NCBI GenBank assembly: GCA_009786175.1
Contig: WQTQ01000111.1
Location: 1-8,128, forward strand
Direction of reading: 5' to 3'
DNA length: 8,128 nt
Origin: Bacillota bacterium
GTDB taxonomy: Bacteria > Bacillota_A > Clostridia > Lachnospirales > WQUN01
Positions 1 to 5,688 of the stretch are shown here, piece by piece. Made by a program: the position numbers and the translations under genes. The stretch's first letter is position 1; every line of letters begins with the position of its first letter. The notes beneath the pieces were generated by a model that saw only the letters and a list, made by a program, of their open reading frames with translations, did not search any database and had not been told where the DNA came from.

Positions 1-1
1 A

Positions 2-7
2 TATAAT
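2..7 (+). promoter_or_regulatory. Probable -10 element of the padR promoter
   Basis: A perfect TATAAT lies 32 bases upstream of the padR start codon and directly before a perfect inverted repeat. Its -35 partner would lie outside the window, so only half of the promoter can be seen. The placement fits a sigma-A promoter with an operator just downstream. Confidence 0.6.
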
Positions 8-9
8 GA

Positions 10-28
10 TGTGTAGATAATCTACACA
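10..28. promoter_or_regulatory. 19-bp perfect inverted repeat, probable PadR operator
   Basis: TGTGTAGAT-A-ATCTACACA has two 9-bp half-sites around a single central base. It begins two bases after the -10 box and its last base is the first base of the padR ribosome binding site (28-34). A repressor bound here would block promoter clearance. PadR-family dimers bind such inverted repeats and commonly control their own genes, so autoregulation of padR and the downstream membrane protein is the simplest inference. The binding protein itself is not shown by the sequence. Confidence 0.65.
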
Positions 29-39
29 GGAGGTTTGAC

Positions 40-390
40 ATGGCAACAGACAAAAATTTACTTTCCGGCAACACAACCATGCTTGTACTTAAATTACTGG
101 AAAACAAAGACATGTATGGGTACCGAATTATCGAAGAGCTTTCTCAAAAATCTGAAAATGTTTTCCGGTTAAAAACCGGGACGTTGTACCCGCTTTTGCA
201 TGGCCTGGAGAAAGACGGGGTCGTTACGTCCTACGACCAAAACGCGGGCAATTCCGGGCGGGTAAGAAAATACTACCGCATTACGGCAAAGGGCAAGGGG
301 CTGCTTGCAACTAAAGAAGCCGAATGGGCGGCATACAACAAAGCTGTTGGCCTGGTAATGGACGGGGGTATGCCTTATGAGTTCGCTTAA
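40..390 (+). CDS. PadR-family transcriptional regulator
   Basis: This 116-residue protein is a short PadR-family winged-helix DNA-binding protein. Family hallmarks are MYGYRIIEEL at about residues 25-34, GTLYPLLHGLEKDGVV at 47-62, and the wing segment GRVRKYYRITAKGKG at 73-87. A C-terminal helix around W97 is the dimerisation arm, and the equivalent Trp in the PadR-like LmrR contacts ligands. The long C-terminal domain of PadR-s1 proteins is missing, so this is the compact subfamily. The ATG is set by a strong AGGAGGT site ending five bases upstream. The gene overlaps the next one by 14 bases, so the two are co-transcribed and probably translationally coupled. PadR regulators next to prefix-domain membrane proteins are common in Bacillota and usually repress the local operon in response to an unknown signal. 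The family call is firm, while the inducer and targets beyond this operon are unknown. Confidence 0.93.
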   Translation: MATDKNLLSGNTTMLVLKLLENKDMYGYRIIEELSQKSENVFRLKTGTLYPLLHGLEKDGVVTSYDQNAGNSGRVRKYYRITAKGKGLLATKEAEWAAYNKAVGLVMDGGMPYEFA

Positions 391-1678
391 AAATATTGCG
401 GATTATGTAGAGCTGGTGTGTGGGCAAATCCGTTGGAAAAAGGCGCGCGCCCGGGTTGCTGTTGAAATGAAGTGCCACATTGAAGACGGGCGGGACTTTT
501 ACATTGCCCAAGGCCTGGACGAAAAAACCGCAACAGATCAAGCCATAGCGGACACAGGGGACGCCACGCAGCTTGGCACAGACTTTGACCGGGTTCACAG
601 GCCCAAACCTCAGTGGGGGATGCTGGGCGCGGTTGCAGCATTTTTGGCATTGGGTATAGTGCTTAGCTTACTTATACATGACGGCGGAGACTTGCAGCGG
701 CGGCTGTTTTTTACGGCAATTGGGATTGTGGTTATGCTGGCGGCGTATTTTTTGGATTTTACGGTGCTTGTCAAAACACCCATGACAGTGCTTTTTGTGT
801 TTTTGGCCCTTACAATTTTATCCTATGGGATATTTTGGACACTTCCGCCCCATTCTCACATGTTGGCATCAAGGTTGGCATTGATTCTCCCACTCTATTT
901 AGCCATTTGCATTTTTCAACTGAAAGTAAAGGGTTACTTGGGGATTTCTATTATATGCGTAGGATTTTTTGTACTAATAATCGTTGCGGGATACGGCACG
1001 GTATTCAATACCCACTTTTTTGTTACCGGTATGGCAATCTTCCTGGTTGCTATATGGAAAAATTGGTTCGGCGTTAATAAAATCGTTGGCTCTTTGATTG
1101 CCCTTGTCCCATTTTTTATAGTTACTACTATTTCGATAATCTGGGGCAACCCTGCCCGTGCCGCTGCAATTATCAACCCGGCTTCCGACCCACTTGGCTT
1201 TGGTTTTCAAAGCGTAATGACAAGGTTAACCCTTAGTTACTCAAATTTTGTTGGCCACGGCGGGTTTCCAAGACAGTTCCCATACCCGTTTACTTTTGAC
1301 CCGACCCTCAACCCCTATGTAACATCCCTTGCAAACTTTCTGCCGGATGCAACGTCTAACCTTGTGCTAACCGTTGTAATTTACCGCTACGGCTGGTTAG
1401 CATTCATGGTTATAATGGCCGCTATACTCGGGTTTATTGCCGCAGGGTTCATGCGTTGCTTCAAACAAAGAAGCGGCCTGGGCTTTCTTGTGTCATTCGC
1501 TGTAATGGCGACGTTTACATTCCAGGTTGCCACATACGTGCTTATAAACCTTGGTATTGGTATTTCGCCAATCTCCCTGCCGCTTATTTCCCCGGGTAAT
1601 GTGGCAACAGTGGTAAACATGGGGCTTATCGGCTTCATGCTTTCGGTTTTTAGGACAGGGGAGCTTGAAACAGACTAA
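377..1678 (+). CDS. Permease-prefix domain plus SEDS (FtsW/RodA/SpoVE-like) membrane protein
   Basis: This 433-residue protein has two parts. Residues 1-80 form a soluble helical 'permease prefix' (DUF1700/HAAS-like) domain ending in a DRVHRPKPQW motif. The rest contains about ten hydrophobic segments, roughly at 82-100, 109-131, 135-154, 162-182, 186-207, 213-229, 236-256, 331-357, 369-390 and 402-426. The end, NLGIGISPISLPLISPGN (391-408) followed by a hydrophobic helix, matches the last SEDS signature (G-x-x-P-x-x-G-I-P-L-P-x-I-S). The loop LPDATSNLVLT (322-332) aligns with the SEDS motif PEAHTDFIFA, which carries the catalytic Asp of peptidoglycan polymerases. Here that position is Asn328 (codon 1358-1360, AAC). 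Polymerase activity is therefore doubtful, and a sensing or scaffold role is possible. The start overlaps padR and is preceded by a weak GGGGGT site at 364-369. SEDS membership is well supported, but the function is unknown. Confidence 0.85.
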   Translation: MSSLKNIADYVELVCGQIRWKKARARVAVEMKCHIEDGRDFYIAQGLDEKTATDQAIADTGDATQLGTDFDRVHRPKPQWGMLGAVAAFLALGIVLSLLIHDGGDLQRRLFFTAIGIVVMLAAYFLDFTVLVKTPMTVLFVFLALTILSYGIFWTLPPHSHMLASRLALILPLYLAICIFQLKVKGYLGISIICVGFFVLIIVAGYGTVFNTHFFVTGMAIFLVAIWKNWFGVNKIVGSLIALVPFFIVTTISIIWGNPARAAAIINPASDPLGFGFQSVMTRLTLSYSNFVGHGGFPRQFPYPFTFDPTLNPYVTSLANFLPDATSNLVLTVVIYRYGWLAFMVIMAAILGFIAAGFMRCFKQRSGLGFLVSFAVMATFTFQVATYVLINLGIGISPISLPLISPGNVATVVNMGLIGFMLSVFRTGELETD

Positions 1679-1689
1679 AGTTTTCTATG

Positions 1690-1737
1690 CACCCCCTGAT
1701 ATCACATTGGCCGATGTGATATCAGGGGGTGTTTTTT
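1690..1737 (+). terminator. Rho-independent terminator with an 18-bp stem
   Basis: An uninterrupted 18-bp stem (1690-1707 with 1714-1731) encloses a six-base TGGCCG loop and runs straight into six Ts. It begins 11 bases after the stop codon of the SEDS-like gene and separates that unit from the transporter promoter. The reverse side has no T-run, so it should work only on + strand transcripts. Confidence 0.92.
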
Positions 1738-1744
1738 ATTTTTG

Positions 1745-1758
1745 TGAATATTTATACA
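1745..1758. promoter_or_regulatory. ArgR/AhrC-box-like site 1 (upstream)
   Basis: TGAATATTTATACA matches 13 of 14 positions of the ArgR half-operator TGAAT-4W-ATTCA. It lies about 75 bases upstream of the -35 element. ArgR hexamers often bind several spaced boxes, so a distal auxiliary site is plausible. Confidence 0.5.
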
Positions 1759-1832
1759 CATCCGTCAGTTTGCTTTTCGACACAAAACACTCATCATTCT
1801 GCCAATTTTCACAGATATTTTTCGCAAACCTG

Positions 1833-1860
1833 TTGACAAATTGATTTTTTTATGTATAAT
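1833..1860 (+). promoter_or_regulatory. Sigma-A promoter of the amino acid transporter operon
   Basis: A perfect TTGACA (1833-1838) and a perfect TATAAT (1855-1860) are separated by 16 bp. Transcription should start near 1867, leaving a leader of about 47 bases. With both hexamers at consensus the promoter should be strong by default, which fits control by a repressor. Confidence 0.82.
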
Positions 1861-1866
1861 TATTCA
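1853..1866. promoter_or_regulatory. ArgR/AhrC-box-like site 2 (over the -10)
   Basis: TGTATAATTATTCA matches 13 of 14 positions of the ArgR consensus and completely covers the -10 hexamer. A protein bound here would exclude RNA polymerase, as expected of a primary repressor site. Confidence 0.55.
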
Positions 1867-1882
1867 ACGATTGAAATTTTTA

Positions 1883-1896
1883 TGAATAATTATCAC
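1883..1896. promoter_or_regulatory. ArgR-box-like site 3 (leader, weaker)
   Basis: TGAATAATTATCAC keeps the left half and centre of the ArgR consensus (11 of 14) but loses the right arm. It lies 30 bp downstream of site 2, in the untranslated leader. It is supported mainly by the presence of the better sites nearby. Confidence 0.35.
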
Positions 1897-1913
1897 TTCG
1901 AGGTGGGCTGTAA

Positions 1914-2681
1914 ATGCTGGGGAATTTATTTGCAAGCGGCTTTATGCAAGGGGGCTTCATACAGTCCATACAACGTACATTGGCTTATGGCCGCGGACTA
2001 ATGCTTTTAGAAGGCATGCTGGTAACGGTTCAAATATCCCTTGGGGCGGTTCTACTTGGGCTTGTAATCGGCAGCTTTATTGCATATCTAAAGTTATCAA
2101 AAATCAAAATTTTTAGAGCAATTGCCTTTGTATACTTAGGAATAATCCGGGGGACACCATCTGTAACCCAGCTGCTGCTTGTTAGTGCCATTCTTTTTGC
2201 AGGGTTTAGGGGCAACCGCGTTTGGATAGGAATTGTCGCCCTTGGCATAAACAGCGGCGCGTATGTAGCGGAAATTATCCGTGCCGGTATACTGTCCGTT
2301 GACAAGGGGCAGCAGGAAGCAGGGCTTTCTCTTGGCTTCACTCGCGCCCAAACAATGCGGTACATCATCATGCCCCAAGCGGTTAAAAACATCATACCAA
2401 CATTTATAAATGAATTTATTGTGCTGATTAAAGAAACAGCTATTGTAGGTTTTGCCGCTATTTCTGATGTTACCAGAGTAGCTACGCAAATCATGACCCG
2501 TACGTTTGAGTTTACACCGCTTATTGTATCCGGGATTATGTATCTTACACTAATTTCTGTTTTAACCGCGCTGCTAAGTATATTCGAAAAAAGACTGCGC
2601 GCGTCTGACAAGGATGCTCCACCACAAAAACATAAACGTTTTGGCTTTAAGGCAAAATTCAAAGGAGGTGGTTCCTCGTGA
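1914..2681 (+). CDS. Polar amino acid ABC transporter permease (GlnP/ArtM/HisM family)
   Basis: This 255-residue inner membrane permease is a subunit of an ABC importer for polar amino acids. A hydrophobic region from about residue 30 is followed by the family motif RGTPSVTQ (79-86). The EAA coupling loop lies at about 120-156 ([23 protein letters not shown] and on to MPQA), which docks on the ATPase. Further membrane segments lie near 165-185 and 200-224. The length is slightly above the usual 215-240 because of a basic, Gly/Ser-ending cytoplasmic tail after residue 226. Only one permease gene is present, so it probably works as a homodimer. The stop codon overlaps the GTG start of the ATPase (GTGA), indicating translational coupling. 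The ArgR-like boxes upstream make arginine or another basic amino acid the favoured substrate, but the permease sequence alone does not show specificity. Confidence 0.93.
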   Translation: MLGNLFASGFMQGGFIQSIQRTLAYGRGLMLLEGMLVTVQISLGAVLLGLVIGSFIAYLKLSKIKIFRAIAFVYLGIIRGTPSVTQLLLVSAILFAGFRGNRVWIGIVALGINSGAYVAEIIRAGILSVDKGQQEAGLSLGFTRAQTMRYIIMPQAVKNIIPTFINEFIVLIKETAIVGFAAISDVTRVATQIMTRTFEFTPLIVSGIMYLTLISVLTALLSIFEKRLRASDKDAPPQKHKRFGFKAKFKGGGSS

Positions 2682-3403
2682 TAAGCGTAAAAGATTTGCA
2701 CGTAAGCTTCGGGAAATTGCATGTTCTGAAAGGTATAAGCGAGGAAATCCGCAAAGGCGAAAAAGTTGTTATTATTGGGCCGTCGGGCTCCGGCAAATCC
2801 ACATTTCTGCGGTCACTAAATATGTTAGAAACCCCTGAAAAGGGTGAAATAATATTCAACGGCAAAAACATTATGAGCAAAAGCACAAACATAAACCGCG
2901 TAAGACAAAAGATGGGGATGGTTTTTCAGCAGTTTCACCTGTTTCCCCACCTGACAGTGCTGGAGAATATCACCATCGGGCCAATGAAAATTAAAGGTAC
3001 CCCGACAGAAGAAGCCGAAGACCAAGCGCGGAAACTTCTTGATAAAGTAGGCCTTGCGGATAAAGAACAGGTTTACCCAAACAAGCTCTCGGGCGGGCAA
3101 AAACAGCGCGTGGCAATTGCCCGTGCCCTGGCCATGGAGCCGGAAGTTATACTCTTCGACGAGCCCACATCTGCCCTGGACCCGGAAATGGTTGGCGAAG
3201 TACTTGTGGTAATGCGGGACCTTGCAAAAGAAGGCTTAACAATGGTTGTTGTAACCCACGAAATGGGCTTTGCAAAAGAAGTAGGCTCTAGGGTGTTGTT
3301 CATGGATGAAGGTGTCATTGTTGAACAGGCCCCGCCAATTGAATTTTTTGAAAACCCTAAACACGAAAGAACAAAAGCGTTCTTGGAGAAAATATTGCGT
3401 TAA
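2678..3403 (+). CDS. Polar amino acid ABC transporter ATP-binding protein (GlnQ/ArtP/HisP family)
   Basis: This 241-residue cytoplasmic ATPase energises the importer. All nucleotide-binding motifs are intact: Walker [10 protein letters not shown] (34-42), Q-loop glutamine in [12 protein letters not shown] (about residue 84), signature LSGGQ (137-141), Walker B VILFDE (157-162) with catalytic Glu162, D-loop SALD (165-168) and switch His194. The FHLFPH segment after the Q-loop and the [12 protein letters not shown] ending (225-236) are typical of the amino-acid (PAAT) branch, and the length is normal for it. The GTG start overlaps the permease stop by four bases and has a strong AAAGGAGGTG site nine bases upstream. 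The solute-binding protein follows after 26 bases with no terminator, so all three genes form one operon. Confidence 0.96.
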   Translation: MISVKDLHVSFGKLHVLKGISEEIRKGEKVVIIGPSGSGKSTFLRSLNMLETPEKGEIIFNGKNIMSKSTNINRVRQKMGMVFQQFHLFPHLTVLENITIGPMKIKGTPTEEAEDQARKLLDKVGLADKEQVYPNKLSGGQKQRVAIARALAMEPEVILFDEPTSALDPEMVGEVLVVMRDLAKEGLTMVVVTHEMGFAKEVGSRVLFMDEGVIVEQAPPIEFFENPKHERTKAFLEKILR

Positions 3404-3429
3404 AAATAAAAAATCCGGAGGAATTTCTC

Positions 3430-4236
3430 ATGAAAAAATTTATCTTGTTAGCACTTGCAGCACTTACCATTCTGGCTTTTGCAGCCTGTAGAACCGAAAC
3501 CCCCGAACGCCGCACATTGGTTATGGGCACAAGTGCCGGTTTCTTCCCATTCGAATTTATAGCAGACCATGGCCGCGGTGTAATTGGACAGTACGCAGGC
3601 ATAGACGTTTCCTTGGTTGCCAGAATAGCTCAAGAGTTAGATGTTGACATTATTATTCAAGACCAAGAGTTTGCAGGGCTTATTCTTGCCTTACAAAACC
3701 GCGAAATCGACTTTATCGCCGCCGCTATGACAATCCGCCCGGACAGGCAAGAGCAAGTTAACTTCACAATCCCATACTTTAACGCAGGGCAATACGTAAT
3801 TGTACGGGCAGACGATACAAGTATCAACTCTATGGCAGATTTGGAAGGTAAAATTGTCGGCGTTCAGCTTGGCACAACAGGTGACATCGCCGTTTCCGAA
3901 GGTCATGCAAACGGTATTGTAACTTTCCAGGAAATCGCCGCATACAATCAGCCTGTTCCAGGCGTTATGGATCTTATGAGCGGCAGTATTGACGCGTTTG
4001 TTATTGACGCGCCGGTTGCCAGAGGTTTTTTTGCACGTTATCCAAATGATATAAGAATTTTTGCAGACCCGGGCGGCTTCTTTGGCCCGGAAGTTTATGG
4101 TATGGCTTTCCATAAAGATGATGTAGAGTTACTGGCAGAATTTAATGCCGTACTGGAACGCCTGATTGCCGAAGGCTACGTGCAGTATTTATACGATTTC
4201 TATAACAGGGAATTTGCTCCCCCAAGCGAAGACTAA
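3430..4236 (+). CDS. Amino acid ABC transporter substrate-binding lipoprotein (SBP family 3)
   Basis: This 268-residue extracytoplasmic binding protein delivers amino acids to the permease. The N-terminus is a lipoprotein signal: MKK, a hydrophobic core, and the lipobox FAAC with Cys20 as the lipidated residue, so it should be anchored to the outer face of the membrane. The mature part follows the SBP_bac_3 pattern. GTSAGFFPFEF (33-43) opens lobe 1, AAMTIRPDRQEQVNFTIPYF (98-117) is the family signature with ligand-carboxylate Arg106, and MSGSIDAFVIDAPVA (183-197) carries the expected amino-group contact Asp193. The start is set by a GGAGG site at 3417-3421. Binding proteins are often encoded first in such operons, whereas here it is last. 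Specificity cannot be read with certainty, and the ArgR-like boxes favour arginine or a related basic amino acid. Confidence 0.94.
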   Translation: MKKFILLALAALTILAFAACRTETPERRTLVMGTSAGFFPFEFIADHGRGVIGQYAGIDVSLVARIAQELDVDIIIQDQEFAGLILALQNREIDFIAAAMTIRPDRQEQVNFTIPYFNAGQYVIVRADDTSINSMADLEGKIVGVQLGTTGDIAVSEGHANGIVTFQEIAAYNQPVPGVMDLMSGSIDAFVIDAPVARGFFARYPNDIRIFADPGGFFGPEVYGMAFHKDDVELLAEFNAVLERLIAEGYVQYLYDFYNREFAPPSED

Positions 4237-4238
4237 CA

Positions 4239-4493
4239 GTGTCAAAAATCATCAATCACCCGTGGTTTCTGGTACAGCCGCTTCCCAACAATGTTTTTGC
4301 GATAATGGAACCGCATCACTTTAAGGAAGTAATTTCTTATTTGATAATAGGCAAGATGTCCGCCCTGCTGTTTGATACCGGGGCGGGCATCGCTAATATT
4401 GCAGAAATTGTCAAAATGCTTTGGGATGGCTGCATCATACCGGACGAACTGTTTATTTACGATTTTGACGGCATTAAAATAATCGCGCCATAG
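4239..4493 (+). pseudogene. Truncated metallo-beta-lactamase-fold hydrolase remnant
   Basis: The 84-codon reading frame begins with a GTG two bases after the binding-protein stop and has no clear ribosome binding site. Residues 8-55 resemble the N-terminal beta-strands of MBL-fold hydrolases: FLVQPLPNNVFAIMEPHH, then SYLIIGKMSALLFDTGAGIANI. In intact enzymes this DTG strand is followed by a helix and the HxHxDH metal-binding motif. Here the helix (about 56-63) runs instead into a short DG-II...DFDGIKIIAP ending that resembles a later strand of the same fold. The metal ligands are therefore missing. An internal deletion plus loss of the C-terminal half is the likeliest history. It may still be read through coupling to the upstream gene, but catalysis is not expected. 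A genuine small protein is the alternative. Confidence 0.6.
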
Positions 4494-4515
4494 TAACAAT
4501 ATGTGGCGTGTTTTT
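4484..4515 (+). terminator. Probable terminator of the amino acid transporter operon
   Basis: CGCGCCA (4484-4490) pairs with TGGCGTG (4504-4510), with one G-U pair, across a 13-base loop and is followed by five Ts. The left arm lies within the last codons of the MBL remnant. The stem is short and the loop large, so some read-through into the downstream importer is possible. Confidence 0.55.
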
Positions 4516-4521
4516 ATGTAC

Positions 4522-4539
4522 ATGTAATAATTATTACAT
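4522..4539. repeat. 18-bp perfect palindrome of unknown binding protein
   Basis: ATGTAATAATTATTACAT is perfectly self-complementary and lies about 50 bases upstream of the -35 element. Its central AATAATTATT equals the core of an ArgR box, but the ends read GT/AC rather than TG/CA. It also resembles a GlnR/TnrA site (TGTNA-N7-TNACA) with one base too few in the spacer. It is not followed by a T-run, so it is more likely an operator than a terminator. Confidence 0.5.
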
Positions 4540-4544
4540 CATAA

Positions 4545-4558
4545 TGAATATTTATTCA
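4545..4558. promoter_or_regulatory. ArgR/AhrC box, full consensus match
   Basis: TGAATATTTATTCA matches all 14 positions of TGAAT-4W-ATTCA. It lies about 31 bases upstream of the -35 element and is the best single ArgR-type site in the window. Confidence 0.6.
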
Positions 4559-4576
4559 CTACGAGCTTGTAATTAA

Positions 4577-4590
4577 TGCATATTTATGCT
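4577..4590. promoter_or_regulatory. ArgR-box-like site next to the -35 (weak)
   Basis: TGCATATTTATGCT matches 11 of 14 consensus positions, contains an inverted repeat (GCATA-TT-TATGC), and ends on the first base of the -35 hexamer. Alone it would not be convincing. Confidence 0.35.
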
Positions 4591-4617
4591 TGACATTAGC
4601 GTTTTTTGTGGTAGAAT
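4590..4617 (+). promoter_or_regulatory. Sigma-A promoter of the peptide transporter operon
   Basis: A perfect TTGACA (4590-4595) is followed after 16 bp by TAGAAT (4612-4617), one mismatch from consensus. Transcription should start near 4624, giving a leader of about 63 bases that contains two further ArgR-like boxes. Confidence 0.75.
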
Positions 4618-4630
4618 TTTTCATATCTTT

Positions 4631-4655
4631 TGAATATATATTGAATAAATACTCA
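4631..4655. promoter_or_regulatory. Pair of overlapping ArgR-box-like sites in the leader
   Basis: TGAATATATATTGA (4631-4644) and TGAATAAATACTCA (4642-4655) each match 13 of 14 consensus positions. They are offset by 11 bp, about one helical turn, and lie just past the predicted transcription start, where a bound hexamer could block initiation. Their overlap means they may be alternative registers of one site and not two independent boxes. Confidence 0.5.
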
Positions 4656-4686
4656 TTCGAATCGAAAGCTGAAAGGCGAGTGCCCT

Positions 4687-5688
4687 ATGGCAGTTTCAGA
4701 AAAATTACTTGAAATTAAAAACCTGCAAACATCTTTTAGAATAGAAGGCGAGTATTACGCCGCAGTAGACGGTGTTGACCTTACCGTTAATAAAAATGAA
4801 GTTTTCGCCATAGTTGGCGAATCCGGCTGCGGCAAATCTGCCATGGCTTTAACAATCACGCGCCTGCACAACATGAATTACACAAGGCTTGACGGCCAAG
4901 TTCTGTTTAAAGGCCGTGATATTTTGCAAATGAGCCCCGAGGAGCTTAATAAAGTGCGCGGCGGCGGCATTGGTATGATTTTTCAAGACCCGCTTACGGC
5001 ATTAAACCCTTTGCACCGTATTGGTGCGCAAATTGAAGAGTCCCTTACATACCATACAACATTGGACGGGGCAGGACGTAAAGCAAGAGCATTAGATCTT
5101 CTAACAGCCGTTGGCATAGTAGCCCCACAGCTTACCTACAGCCAGTTCCCCCACGAACTTTCCGGGGGGATGCGCCAGCGCGCCATGATTGCCATTGCAA
5201 TTTCCTGCAAGCCGGACCTTGTTATTGCCGACGAACCCACTACAGCCCTGGACGTTACTATCCAGGCGCAAATTCTTGACCTGTTGCGCGACATCCGTAA
5301 AGAAACCGGTGAAAGCATGATTCTTATCACCCACGACTTGGGTGTTGTTGCAGAAATGGCAGACAGGGTTGCCGTAATGTACGCCGGCCAAATTGTAGAA
5401 ACCGCCGAAGTGGGCGAACTTTTTGCCAACCCTCAGCACCCGTATACAAGGTCACTGCTTAACTCTATACCCAATGCCTTAAGCGAAGAAGAACGCCTGC
5501 AGACCATCCAGGGCATAGTTCCTACACTAAAAAACTTGCCGCGCCGTGGCTGCCGCTTTGCAGAGCGCATCCCTTGGATACCGGACAGTGCCCACGAAAC
5601 AGACCCCAAGTATCATGAAGTTGCACCATATCATTTTGTATTGTGCAGCTGTTACAAAACCTTCACATTTGACGGGGGTGTAAAGTAA
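4687..5688 (+). CDS. oppD: Oligopeptide/dipeptide ABC transporter ATP-binding protein (OppD/DppD family)
   Basis: This 333-residue ATPase is one of the two nucleotide-binding subunits of a peptide importer. The motifs are intact: Walker A GESGCGKS (44-51), Q-loop Gln100 in [12 protein letters not shown], signature LSGGMRQR (158-165), Walker B LVIADEP (178-184) with Glu183, and His216. The C-terminal extension is of the Opp/Dpp type ([15 protein letters not shown], 248-262, then [14 protein letters not shown], 283-296). In the family this extension has four cysteines that hold an iron-sulfur cluster. Here Cys289 and Cys320 are kept, but the second is Ile295 and the third aligns with Ala302. 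The stop overlaps the next ATG by one base (TAATG), so the two ATPases are co-translated. OppD and DppD cannot be distinguished by sequence alone. Confidence 0.93.
   Translation: MAVSEKLLEIKNLQTSFRIEGEYYAAVDGVDLTVNKNEVFAIVGESGCGKSAMALTITRLHNMNYTRLDGQVLFKGRDILQMSPEELNKVRGGGIGMIFQDPLTALNPLHRIGAQIEESLTYHTTLDGAGRKARALDLLTAVGIVAPQLTYSQFPHELSGGMRQRAMIAIAISCKPDLVIADEPTTALDVTIQAQILDLLRDIRKETGESMILITHDLGVVAEMADRVAVMYAGQIVETAEVGELFANPQHPYTRSLLNSIPNALSEEERLQTIQGIVPTLKNLPRRGCRFAERIPWIPDSAHETDPKYHEVAPYHFVLCSCYKTFTFDGGVK

Larger units (their letters stand above)
1741..1913 (+). promoter_or_regulatory. Regulatory spacer upstream of the amino acid transporter
   Basis: This AT-rich stretch contains no credible gene. 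It holds a sigma-A promoter, three ArgR-like boxes (separate entries) and the ribosome binding site GAGGTGG at 1900-1906, seven bases before the permease ATG. Confidence 0.7.
4494..4686 (+). promoter_or_regulatory. Regulatory spacer upstream of the peptide transporter
   Basis: This AT-rich spacer has no credible gene. It contains part of the terminator above, an 18-bp palindrome, several ArgR-like boxes, a promoter and a modest ribosome binding site (AAAGGCGAG, 4672-4680) before the OppD-type ATPase. Confidence 0.7.

Noticed and set aside
1690..1731. The 18-bp inverted repeat as an operator or mobile-element end
   Set aside because: The immediate T-run and its position just after a stop codon make a terminator the straightforward reading. 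No transposase or matching second copy is present.
2030..2722. Long minus-strand reading frame of 230 codons opposite the amino acid permease
   Set aside because: It lies antisense to a gene with clear permease motifs, has no recognisable domain or ribosome binding site, and looks like a by-product of the codon pattern of the + strand gene.
3691..4113. Minus-strand frame of 140 codons opposite the binding protein
   Set aside because: It is antisense to a well-supported SBP family 3 gene and has no recognisable family features.
4522..4539. The palindrome as a transcription terminator
   Set aside because: The stem would be almost all A-T and no T-run follows, so it fits an operator better.
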